Shown piece after piece: positions 1 through 8,324 of a stretch of DNA of 64,000 nucleotides. The position numbers were made by a program, and so were the translations under genes. The notes beneath the pieces were generated by a model that had not been told where the DNA came from, did not search any database, and saw only the letters and a program-made list of their open reading frames with translations. This DNA comes from Gimesia sp. Lineage in GTDB: Bacteria > Planctomycetota > Planctomycetia > Planctomycetales > Planctomycetaceae. The stretch covers positions 186,001 to 250,000 of the forward strand of contig NZ_JAVJSQ010000020.1 in NCBI RefSeq assembly GCF_040219335.1, given 5' to 3'. Position 1 is the first letter of the stretch. Each line of letters opens with the position of its first letter.

Positions 1-1686
1 ACTGAGGACGCCCCCTTCGTAACGGTTGGCGTTATCATCGACCAGGGTCTGTCCGGCTCGCGGGAAGGCGACCACGGGGGACCCGCTGGCATCAACGATG
101 TAAATATTGTCTGTGGGATTGGTGCGGAGTGCATCGTACATCCGGTTGGGTTCGCCCCAGCGACCGGCGTAGAGGTCGATGACATCACTCTGAGTTCCAT
201 TGGCGATCGGACTGGGTGCAGTGAATTCGGGCCGTCCGAAGTTCAGGAAGAAGTATTCCATGTTCGATACTTCACGCCAGTCCCGGGTGTTTTCATACGC
301 CGTCTGGAAGTCGCCTGCCCCCGCATAAGCACGAGGTGAAGCGATAGCACCATGTGGGTAAGGATAGCCACCGAAGAACAGACGATGCTGCTGGAAGACG
401 TCGGCTGCTGAGGCGGATGATTTCAAATCGCCGCCTGAGGTTTCCAGTTCCGGACGGGCATTGAGTACCCACTGGGGATTGACTTCCCCGGGTGAGGAGA
501 GCCCCATGTTGGACCGGGAGAGGAACAGATACTTGTCGGTATAGATCGAGCTGTGCTCGCCAAAGAAATTATTACTGGGAGTGTAGTTCAGATCGATATC
601 GCCGGGGCGTCGCATGTTGCCGGCCGTATTCAGGTTGACCAGGCCGTCCATATCGTAAACGGTAAACGAGAACAGCGGCAGAATATATTTGGTTGGATCG
701 CTGGGACTCTGAATCGGCGGAAAGTCGAGGTCCATCCAGATCCCTTCCAGCAGACCGTCGCTGTCGTTGTCGACATCAAGTTCGACGACCGGAGCTCCGA
801 GGTTGAAGGAATTCGTGAAGATCCCCAGTTCGCCATGAGTGGTCGCATTCCCACCGGGATTCGTCAGCGGCTGAAAAGGGAACGAGCTCGTGAATCGAGG
901 TGTCGTCGTAATAGTGCCATCAGGGGCCACGAAAACATGGCTGGGATGCGGACGTAAAACCATTCTTGTTGTTTCTTGTTCAGGAAGAACAGAACCATCA
1001 TTCTCATACCAGTCATTGACATGAACACCAGTATTACTATTTCGTAAAAACTGTGGCCTGAGGAAAGACGGAATGACAACCCGACTCCAATTCCCGTTTA
1101 AAAGCGTGTACCCGTCGTAAGCCAGGAACAGGTTATTGATATCGGGAGCCGTGTAATCGACGTCCGGCTTCGGAAAAGTGGCCGTATCTGGATATGTAAC
1201 TCCATTGTAAGCGGTGGGGCTCAGATTGATATTTTTGAATACGGCATTGTCAGGGGTCGTATTATAATCCTGGTCAACCGCCACGATCCCAGAGGTATCC
1301 ATGATGACGTTAATTCCCTCCCCATTAAACGGGTGTAGGTCAGAACCAAACATGTTAGTCAACATGGAATACCGATTGATTGTTTCCTCTGTTAATCCGG
1401 TCGCCAATGCACTGTTGTAAAGTCCATTCTCGGGGCCTTTGACGAGTTGTTCCAGACCCCAGTTGAACAGAACATCGGCATCGAGGCCGGGGTCGGCTTC
1501 GTTGAGCGAGGCTTCTGTGAAGTACTGCGCGCTCCGCTCTTCCTGGGCTGCGAAGGTGTAGAAGACTACCCCGAGCAGGGAGAGCATCGCCAACAGGGCG
1601 ATCACGACCAGCAACGTCGATCCGCGTCGGGACCGGTTCAGCTGAGTCTCATTGTTCTGTTTTTGTTTAAGCTTCATGGGTTTCAT
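1..1686 (-). CDS. GspK/PilX-like minor pseudopilin, C-terminus beyond window edge
   Basis: 562 residues are visible; the frame stays open to base 1, so the C-terminus is missing. The N-terminus has a short basic leader ending RSRRG (Gly22) followed by a long hydrophobic helix (STLLVVIALLAMLSLLG), the class III signal typical of pseudopilins. The Glu expected at mature position 5 is Val (residue 27), as is common in GspK, which caps the pseudopilus tip. A large globular domain follows, with an Asp-rich DVDNDSDG loop near residue 303 that could bind calcium. The ATG at 1686 is chosen because GGGAGG lies 7 nt upstream; a second in-frame ATG is at 1677. It is the last visible gene of the pseudopilin run. 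The GspK assignment rests on architecture and position, not on an alignment. Confidence 0.75.
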   Translation of the reverse strand, partial: MKPMKLKQKQNNETQLNRSRRGSTLLVVIALLAMLSLLGVVFYTFAAQEERSAQYFTEASLNEADPGLDADVLFNWGLEQLVKGPENGLYNSALATGLTEETINRYSMLTNMFGSDLHPFNGEGINVIMDTSGIVAVDQDYNTTPDNAVFKNINLSPTAYNGVTYPDTATFPKPDVDYTAPDINNLFLAYDGYTLLNGNWSRVVIPSFLRPQFLRNSNTGVHVNDWYENDGSVLPEQETTRMVLRPHPSHVFVAPDGTITTTPRFTSSFPFQPLTNPGGNATTHGELGIFTNSFNLGAPVVELDVDNDSDGLLEGIWMDLDFPPIQSPSDPTKYILPLFSFTVYDMDGLVNLNTAGNMRRPGDIDLNYTPSNNFFGEHSSIYTDKYLFLSRSNMGLSSPGEVNPQWVLNARPELETSGGDLKSSASAADVFQQHRLFFGGYPYPHGAIASPRAYAGAGDFQTAYENTRDWREVSNMEYFFLNFGRPEFTAPSPIANGTQSDVIDLYAGRWGEPNRMYDALRTNPTDNIYIVDASGSPVVAFPRAGQTLVDDNANRYEGGVLS

Positions 1687-1764
1687 CTCAAAACCTCCCA
1701 AAGTGACCAAAGGCCGTGGCCCGGATTCGGCACATTGGGGAAATTGCCTGCTGAGTTGTGTCTG

Positions 1765-3360
1765 TTAACCTTCACCCTTATTCCGCAACGGCTGAATGAG
1801 GGTCATCTGCCTGAGCTGTCCACTGGATTGATCTTCGTAGCGAATTTCGATGCGAATCGATGTCAGGGGAGCAGCCCTGGGAACTGGTGTCTGGTTAGCC
1901 AGATCGTAAACGGGAACCTGGGGCGCAACAGCGGAAACTGTTGAATCGGACAACATCGGATAAGGTGGATCCTGATCGCCACCACTGGAGACGGCCCGAA
2001 CGTGCCAGGTATCAAATACGTTCTGAAATACATTGTTGCCGTGAACCGTGTTCTGGCGTGCGCCCGGAGCAAAGCGAACCGCGGTTGCACCGCCGATATC
2101 GACATAGTCCTGGGCACCGTCATCGAAGACTTTGATATCAAACGAACGCACATTGGAAAGCACCAGGTCTTCTGAGCGACGCGATCCGTTACGGAGCAGG
2201 TCGATGACACGATCGTTGGGATTGACCAGCAGGGAGGGGCCGGACGGATCCATGGGATTGCCGCCACCACCGATAGAAGAATCTGTCAGATCCTGTGGGT
2301 AGTTGAAGTGCCGATGTGAAGTCTCTTCATGGGTGAACCGTCCGATGAACAGTTCCGGGTTCGAACCGGCAGAACTGGGTACGAATTCGCGGGAAAGGCC
2401 TGTCCCGTGATTAAAGCCGAACCGATATTGCGGCATACCAAGTGGATACCGCACTTCACTCCCGGTCGGGTCGTTATTTTTCAGCTCGCTCAGGTCATGA
2501 AAATGGACATAAGGGTTCATCGGATCAACGACATCCCTGAAGGCCGAGAAATCAAAGTCACGCCAGAAATTGTCGCCGGAAGTATATGCTTCCCCATACA
2601 GAGGACCGGGAGTACTGGTTGACCTCAGAAAGAAGGGCGTACTATTGTTATCTGAGGCTATAGGCTGTGCCGTCTGCGTGCTGGAAAGCGCCAGCGGTTC
2701 GCGAATCAACATGACCCGTCGATAGAGATTGCTGCCCCGCAAAAAGTAGGAGATTTCGGCTGCAGAAGACTGCGACGTTCCATCGGCGGTAATACGACCG
2801 TCATCGGCCTCCGGCTGGTTGGGATGGCGTGACAGAGTCGTTCCACCACTGGGGGCACGACCACTCAGATCGACGGCTTTACCGTAATAGAAATCTTCGG
2901 TGTCGTCTGCACGAGACGGATTCGCATAACGGGAAACCGTAAACTGAATGAAATCATCCGTATCATCGTTCGGATCATTTTCCGAAATGTAGAAGTAACC
3001 TTTCCGGTCCTCTTTGTGGTACAGATAGCTGCGGGGATCGGTGGGAGCAGGATTGACGCCTGCGGGCGTTGTGAAAGTCTGATAGTTACTGAATGGGAGC
3101 AGGTACTGGAACGTACGGCTATCCAGGTCTGCTTTCAGCACGGTGACCAGCAGACGTTCCCGCTGATCGTTTTCGGAAATCCCCCGCTGCGTGGTCATGG
3201 ACCCGGAGAGCAGCTGGAAAATTTCGGTAAACATCAACATCATCAGCAGGACCAGGGCGACTGAAACCAGCATTTCGACCAGCGTAAAACCGGCGCGGAC
3301 GCCGCGATTGGCGGCGCTGCGATCTGTAGGCCCCTGTTGTCTGATGTGAAAGGTGTTCAT
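1765..3360 (-). CDS. GspJ/PilW-like minor pseudopilin
   Basis: A 531-residue prepilin-like protein. The processing site is RAG|FTLVEMLVSV (Gly24/Phe25, Glu29 at mature position 5), followed by a roughly 20-residue hydrophobic helix. The C-terminus (SIRIEIRYEDQ, then TLIQPLRNK) resembles the closing strands of GspJ/PilW proteins. At over 500 residues it is more than twice the size of a proteobacterial GspJ. An acidic stretch, ENDPNDDTDDF, lies near residue 130. It sits between the GspK-like and GspI-like genes, the usual place for GspJ. It is predicted to be an inner-membrane-anchored subunit of the pseudopilus tip. Confidence 0.8.
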   Translation of the reverse strand: MNTFHIRQQGPTDRSAANRGVRAGFTLVEMLVSVALVLLMMLMFTEIFQLLSGSMTTQRGISENDQRERLLVTVLKADLDSRTFQYLLPFSNYQTFTTPAGVNPAPTDPRSYLYHKEDRKGYFYISENDPNDDTDDFIQFTVSRYANPSRADDTEDFYYGKAVDLSGRAPSGGTTLSRHPNQPEADDGRITADGTSQSSAAEISYFLRGSNLYRRVMLIREPLALSSTQTAQPIASDNNSTPFFLRSTSTPGPLYGEAYTSGDNFWRDFDFSAFRDVVDPMNPYVHFHDLSELKNNDPTGSEVRYPLGMPQYRFGFNHGTGLSREFVPSSAGSNPELFIGRFTHEETSHRHFNYPQDLTDSSIGGGGNPMDPSGPSLLVNPNDRVIDLLRNGSRRSEDLVLSNVRSFDIKVFDDGAQDYVDIGGATAVRFAPGARQNTVHGNNVFQNVFDTWHVRAVSSGGDQDPPYPMLSDSTVSAVAPQVPVYDLANQTPVPRAAPLTSIRIEIRYEDQSSGQLRQMTLIQPLRNKGEG

Positions 3361-3412
3361 AAATAACTTCGCTTTATAACGGATGACTGACTGTCATTAT
3401 TGATTTCAAATA

Positions 3413-4717
3413 CTAGCGTGTTTTGTTGCCTAACGGATAAACCTGTACGACGTGCGGCATGAGGATCAGACCTGAAGCCGGTGTGTCATCTGCACTGGGG
3501 TTGATTGACTGAATGATGGGTTGATCCAGTGTGATATCTGCTGTGGGGCTACCGATCGGATAGTTATCCACTTTCTGAATGCGGTACCAGCGGGCGTTGA
3601 TGGTATCGAAGACATAACCGCCCCGCTTGAGATTGGGTGGATCCACATTCGTGTTAAAGCGAACGCGGAAGGCACGCCGCCGGTAATCATCGGACCCAGC
3701 GGCCCCCTGCTCTCCTGCCTGTTCGTCGGTGGAACCATCGTTGTCGTCATCCACCCCCGAGATTCCCCAGTCCCCGTCGGGACCTGGTAACCACTGGGCA
3801 ACGAAGTTTTCGACTTCGTGAACTGCTTCAAATTCGGGTGAAAAGTTGCGACGGAAGAAAACCACGACATCGACCGAGGCGATATCGCTGGCGATCGAAC
3901 GACGGACGGTCAACAGGTAGGAGTATTGTGGATCGAGTGTCTCAAGACGGATCTTGGAAATACTGTCATACAGACCGTTGTTGGGCAGCGGATCAGAAAA
4001 ACTGATTGTCGCTGCACCGCTGTTGATATTCGCGCCGGTAATAAAACGTTCCTGCATCTGCTTACCGGTGGTATCGTAAATCAGAATCCGCCCACCGACG
4101 GCCGACCCGGTTGCCGGAGTGACGATCTGTGAGACTTCATCCAGGTTGACAACCCCGGAAGCGATATCGTTGGCATCGATTGTAATCGTGTCGCGTGCCC
4201 CGTTGATTCCAGCTGGAATTCCGGAATAGAGTTCATCCCAGCTGTCCTGCTGGGTGAAGAAATTCAACGCCTGCAGCTGTGTCGTCAGGCCTGCATTGAA
4301 GCGACGGATGTTTGGAAACGGACTGCTGGAGCCATCGTTACCGAACCGGGCTTCGAGGCCGGTCCCATCCAGTGAGGCATAGTAGGCACCGAGGGGATCC
4401 ACCACGTATTTGCGGTTTGCCCGCTGATGGGCGATATGCCCGTTCGCATTCAGAGTGCCATCCGGATCGAAGACAAAGTGAGTCGGGAAGGAATCGATGA
4501 GTGCTTCCGCGTTGTAACGCAATACGGTCGCGTTTGTCAGCTGAGTCGCCTGGACTCCCCGCAGAATGGAAATCGGAAACAGGGACGCGAGGGAAACCAC
4601 ACCGATGCTCATAATCATGACTGACATGAGAACTTCCATCAGCGTCACACCGGCGCGCTGCTGTGAACCGGGAGTGCGAAGAACGGGTTGGCCTGATTTG
4701 AAACGGAATGTTTTCAT
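3413..4717 (-). CDS. GspI/PilV-like minor pseudopilin
   Basis: A 434-residue prepilin-like protein with processing site RAG|VTLMEVLMSV (Gly23/Val24, Glu28). The helix with the motif SIGVVSLASLFP is characteristic of PilV/GspI proteins. A glycine/aspartate loop (GPDGDWGISGVDDDNDG) lies near residue 310 and resembles a calcium-binding loop. Its start codon overlaps the stop of the upstream GspH-like gene by 4 bp (ATGA), so the two are probably translationally coupled. Predicted role: a subunit of the I-J-K tip complex. It is much longer than classical GspI (about 120 residues), the extra length being a periplasmic domain I do not recognise. Confidence 0.8.
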   Translation of the reverse strand: MKTFRFKSGQPVLRTPGSQQRAGVTLMEVLMSVMIMSIGVVSLASLFPISILRGVQATQLTNATVLRYNAEALIDSFPTHFVFDPDGTLNANGHIAHQRANRKYVVDPLGAYYASLDGTGLEARFGNDGSSSPFPNIRRFNAGLTTQLQALNFFTQQDSWDELYSGIPAGINGARDTITIDANDIASGVVNLDEVSQIVTPATGSAVGGRILIYDTTGKQMQERFITGANINSGAATISFSDPLPNNGLYDSISKIRLETLDPQYSYLLTVRRSIASDIASVDVVVFFRRNFSPEFEAVHEVENFVAQWLPGPDGDWGISGVDDDNDGSTDEQAGEQGAAGSDDYRRRAFRVRFNTNVDPPNLKRGGYVFDTINARWYRIQKVDNYPIGSPTADITLDQPIIQSINPSADDTPASGLILMPHVVQVYPLGNKTR

Positions 4718-6054
4718 TTGGCGGTCTCCCCGGATTCTGCATAGTAAAAGACATCAGGTGCCTGTCCGGTAGGAACGCTGACCGCGTTATCGAAGAACAG
4801 CGGATAGGCGCTGACATTCCCCGTGCGGGTAAAAATGGAGAGTAAAGAAGGAGTCGAATTCAATTCCACTTTCCAGGTGACACCGCCATCGGTAAAGGTG
4901 GCGCCTTCGGTGCGAGCAGTTGCTCCCATGAAAATGGAGGGGTTGCTGCCACTCGTGCCGGTGGATGACACTGCCGTATACATGCGATCGTAAGGTTTAA
5001 AATTCATATCCCAATCAAGGGTACCGGGCGTGATGTACCGGGCAGGTAAGAGCACGCGGTCCCCTTCGGAATAGCCTGTGGTTGAGAGCCAGGTCGACCG
5101 GGCATTTTCAATGGTATCGATGACGAAATGAATCTTGCCCCCTCCCGCTTCGCTGCCGGAAACGGAGCCACGGGGTGAAAACATCAGGTCAAGCTGGCTG
5201 GAATAGAGACGGATATCATCTGATCCGGGCCAGAGGTATTCACCATTGTCATCGGTACCGCCGGAACCATCATCATTAACGCCGGCTTTTCCGGGCTGAC
5301 CATCATCACCGCCAGACACACCTGTAATCCGCCAGCTGGCGGGCAGGTAGGAACGATCGAGGTCGATGCAGGTATTGTTAGGAAGCAGTGTCGGCTCTTC
5401 TCCTGAAAGTACCACAGGGGGCAGCTCCAGCAGATAGGTCGAAGGACCACTGCCGGGTGCGAAGGCCACAACTTCAGAGGTATCGGACGTACCCGGGTCC
5501 CGGTAGGCTGTCGTCAGGCGGAGGATTTCGGTTCCCCCGGTCACGGGTGATTGATTCAGATTGATAGTGTACCAGGATCCGCTGGCATCGCCGGGGATCT
5601 TGATCCGAGCACCATCCACCAGCTGACCACGGTTGTAAAGGAAATTCCAGTCAGTACCATCACCACGCACATGCAGGATCGTATCAGGTGTGCCATCACC
5701 GATAGTATCGATGCGTTCCAGGCGAATCACACCCTGGCTCCAGTCAGGGCTGGGCGCGATATAAACCATGCTGGTCACCATGGCTGGATTATTCGGATCA
5801 ACCAGGAAACGAACCCCCCGGGGTTCCTTGGCATAGATGGCCCGGTCGCGAGCCCCCGCCAGGTAAGACTGAACCTGTCGTGAGGCACTCCGCGTCACAT
5901 CGCTGGAGAGTGCCAGATTGATCGAGGAGACGGTCATCACGGCCAGAATCGCCAGGATGGAAATCACGACCAGCAGCTCGACCAGCGTAAAGCCAGTGCG
6001 GCGTTCTGATGTGAATCGCAGCGGTAACTGATTGTCCTTATGAAAGGCGTACAT
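4714..6054 (-). CDS. GspH/FimT-like minor pseudopilin
   Basis: A 446-residue protein with a textbook type III signal RTG|FTLVELLVVISILAI (Gly21/Phe22, Glu26). The segment after the helix (ARDRAIYAKEPRGVRF) and a later FSPRGSVSG motif match the GspH/FimT pattern in which FxPxG precedes the last strands. A Gly/Asp-rich loop (DDGSGGTDDNGE) is present near residue 265. It starts 5 bp after the stop of the GspG-like gene at 6060 and overlaps the GspI-like gene by 4 bp, so it lies in a tight operon. Confidence 0.82.
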   Translation of the reverse strand: MYAFHKDNQLPLRFTSERRTGFTLVELLVVISILAILAVMTVSSINLALSSDVTRSASRQVQSYLAGARDRAIYAKEPRGVRFLVDPNNPAMVTSMVYIAPSPDWSQGVIRLERIDTIGDGTPDTILHVRGDGTDWNFLYNRGQLVDGARIKIPGDASGSWYTINLNQSPVTGGTEILRLTTAYRDPGTSDTSEVVAFAPGSGPSTYLLELPPVVLSGEEPTLLPNNTCIDLDRSYLPASWRITGVSGGDDGQPGKAGVNDDGSGGTDDNGEYLWPGSDDIRLYSSQLDLMFSPRGSVSGSEAGGGKIHFVIDTIENARSTWLSTTGYSEGDRVLLPARYITPGTLDWDMNFKPYDRMYTAVSSTGTSGSNPSIFMGATARTEGATFTDGGVTWKVELNSTPSLLSIFTRTGNVSAYPLFFDNAVSVPTGQAPDVFYYAESGETAK

Positions 6055-6059
6055 AGACG

Positions 6060-7109
6060 TTACCTTCCTCCGGCTCGTTGATTGTGGTTGGTAATATTAT
6101 CGAAGACACCTTCGACAATAGGAATGACCGGCTGTGCCAGCACACCCGTGTTGACTTCGTCGTGCGGTTCCTGCAGCCCCAGGATGCCATCCTGGCCAGC
6201 GGAAACGATCAGGGGCAGCCAGAATGTATTCATGACGCCATACTGACCGGTCACATACTGTGAGTCTGCACTGCTGTTAAATAACGGCGTCAGCAGATCC
6301 CCCGAACGATTGTTTTCGTGCTGGATCCGACCTTGAGGATCGTCGGCGTCAACGTTCATAGGGTCTGCTTCGTTGAATCCGGCTGCTGAAGCGGGGGGCA
6401 GTCCGTTAAAGAAGGCACTGGCAATGTCCCGCCGAATAGTCGAACCATCAGGCTTGATCAGACGGGTCGGCCAGCGGTAGAACCGAAGTGGTTTGCCCCA
6501 GCCATCGACGAACTCCATGAGCCCGTCACCATCAGTGTCGGCAACTTCCGATGCGAGAAACGCATCTTCCCCGACCGGCGAGACCCCATAGGTTTCATGT
6601 TTGGTGAGGATGTAATACAGGTATTCCGAACTGATACTGGCACCAGCATCGGCCCCCAGATTTCCGGCAGCACCAGAAGCGACCCCCTGCTGGGCGTCCA
6701 TGGCGGCATTGACACTCGGATTTTCCGCGACATATTGAGGCAGGTTCTGTCGAAAGATGTCTTTACGGACCAGGATTTCGACGACCGGCTTGGGAATACT
6801 GCGGTATTTTGCACCGTAGTTGTTCACCAGCGATGTATATTTCTGCCCCACCAGGGACTGCAGCTGCTGCTGGTTTTTCGTGGAGTCGAGTGCTTTCCGC
6901 ATGGCTTCGATGCGATCCTGCATCAGACCATTCACTTTGACGATGGTCGACATGGTCTTTTTCTCACGCGCTTTATTCCCGATGTTGCGAACCACAAATG
7001 CGGACGTAGCAATCAGGAACAGCAGAATGCCAATGACCACCAACAACTCGACGATCGTAAAACCGCTTCGCGCTGATCGAACAGATTGATGAGTTATATT
7101 ACGACGCAT
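6060..7109 (-). CDS. GspG-like pseudopilin (second of two)
   Basis: A 349-residue protein with processing site RSG|FTIVELLVVIGILLFL (Gly16/Phe17, Glu21). The N-terminal helix continues into a charged coiled segment (NKAREKKTMSTIVKVNGLMQDR). Near the C-terminus SAGQDGILGL resembles the S-x-G-x-D-G motif that closes GspG-type pseudopilins. DTDGDGLMEFVDGW near residue 195 is a canonical Asp-x-Asp-x-Asp-Gly loop of the calcium-binding type. It lies 54 bp downstream of the 306-residue pseudopilin gene. Which of the two is the major subunit cannot be told from sequence. Confidence 0.78.
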   Translation of the reverse strand: MRRNITHQSVRSARSGFTIVELLVVIGILLFLIATSAFVVRNIGNKAREKKTMSTIVKVNGLMQDRIEAMRKALDSTKNQQQLQSLVGQKYTSLVNNYGAKYRSIPKPVVEILVRKDIFRQNLPQYVAENPSVNAAMDAQQGVASGAAGNLGADAGASISSEYLYYILTKHETYGVSPVGEDAFLASEVADTDGDGLMEFVDGWGKPLRFYRWPTRLIKPDGSTIRRDIASAFFNGLPPASAAGFNEADPMNVDADDPQGRIQHENNRSGDLLTPLFNSSADSQYVTGQYGVMNTFWLPLIVSAGQDGILGLQEPHDEVNTGVLAQPVIPIVEGVFDNITNHNQRAGGR

Positions 7110-7163
7110 TGAAAACCTGACATCATTGATGAGAGAGACACAAATGAATTTATGAACTACTGA

Positions 7164-8084
7164 CTACTTCAACGCCCCGCCGACAAAATTGGTGATATTG
7201 TCTGCTTCAACAGTCCGACCGGCCGGGAAGTTTTTATTGGCGTCATAATTGCCGCCGGTCCCGAACTGATAGTCAGCACCGGGTGAAATAATCTGATATG
7301 ACTTGGGCTTGAAAGGTGTACTGTTAGTCGACGGAGTCGTTGAAGGATCTCCCTGGAAATAGACGCTGGTCATACCTGTCCCGGTAATATCCGCCACGCG
7401 ATAGCCGCGTCCGTCATAGCTGCTGACGTAGATATAAGGCTTCTGTTGACTGGGAAAGGGATCAAGGAATTCGGGGGAAAGATCACCGTCTGTATCAACA
7501 AAACGACTGTTATCAAATTCGAAGTAGGGCCCCAGACGTCCGGAATTCGTCGCTGTCAGAGAAGCAGAGTAACCTGGATCTGCTGAAGTATGGCCGGGAT
7601 TTAGAAAAGGACGGGCTGGATTTTTTGAGAAGCCAAACACCCGAAACGTGCCATCAGCAGCCCGTTCCGAAACACCTCCCAGGAAGAAGACCAGACATTC
7701 CCCTGCATTCAGTGCAATCACGTCTGTGGTGTCCCCATCCCCGTTGATATCTTTATCAAGGCCGAAGTTAAACTGTGGCCACATTTTGCGGATCAGTCCT
7801 TTGCTGCGCTGATCCCAGGTGGCACTGCCGGATTCATAGAGCACGATGCCACTGGGGGGATCCATACCGAAATCCTGCCTGAAGGCAGTAATGGCACCTT
7901 CCAGGCTGGTAATTTCCGTTCTGACGTTCGCCTGCTGTGCTCGGAGACGGACGGCACCTACGGCGGGGATGAGGAGGCCGATCAGAATCAGGATGATCAC
8001 GATCACAATCATGAGCTCGATCAGAGTAAACGCACTCCTGTTGTGCTGCGACGCCGAAGGGGCATTTGGCGACCGTTTTTGCAT
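7164..8084 (-). CDS. GspG-like pseudopilin, candidate major subunit
   Basis: A 306-residue pseudopilin and the first in the run. The signal is NRSA|FTLIELMIVIVIILILIG. Residue -1 is Ala18 rather than the usual Gly, while Phe19 and Glu23 are as expected. The helix is followed by RLRAQQANVRTEITSLEGAI and a GspG-like fold. ISPGADYQFG near the C-terminus matches the GspG closing motif, and DKDINGDGDTTD and DTDGDLSPEF are calcium-loop-like. It is preceded by a 240-bp gap, so it may have its own promoter, as expected for an abundant subunit. Confidence 0.8.
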   Translation of the reverse strand: MQKRSPNAPSASQHNRSAFTLIELMIVIVIILILIGLLIPAVGAVRLRAQQANVRTEITSLEGAITAFRQDFGMDPPSGIVLYESGSATWDQRSKGLIRKMWPQFNFGLDKDINGDGDTTDVIALNAGECLVFFLGGVSERAADGTFRVFGFSKNPARPFLNPGHTSADPGYSASLTATNSGRLGPYFEFDNSRFVDTDGDLSPEFLDPFPSQQKPYIYVSSYDGRGYRVADITGTGMTSVYFQGDPSTTPSTNSTPFKPKSYQIISPGADYQFGTGGNYDANKNFPAGRTVEADNITNFVGGALK

Positions 8085-8324
8085 TTTTAACTCCTAACTC
8101 TTTTCATTGATTCATTTTAGCATTAGAAAACATCCCGTTTGCCTGATACAGGCGGGTTCAGCCGGGACTTTTCTACAATATATATAGGGCAAATTTTATG
8201 CCCGACTTTCACTATTTAAGTTAAGTCATTTTTATATAACAACTTATCACCATTCAGGCAGTATCAGAGAGGGGCGAAAAACTGTATTATTCTGCAACAC
8301 CCCTCTCAAAATACTACGATATAA
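8085..8324 (-). promoter_or_regulatory. Leader region of the pseudopilin run
   Basis: A 240-bp non-coding, AT-rich gap between the GspF/PilC gene and the first pseudopilin gene, the longest inside this half of the locus. It contains a small inverted repeat (GGGCA/TGCCC, 8187-8203) and a longer-loop one (AGAGGGG/CCCCTCT, 8268-8306). The position suggests a separate promoter or processing site for the pseudopilins. I could not fix a convincing -35/-10 pair. Confidence 0.35.
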
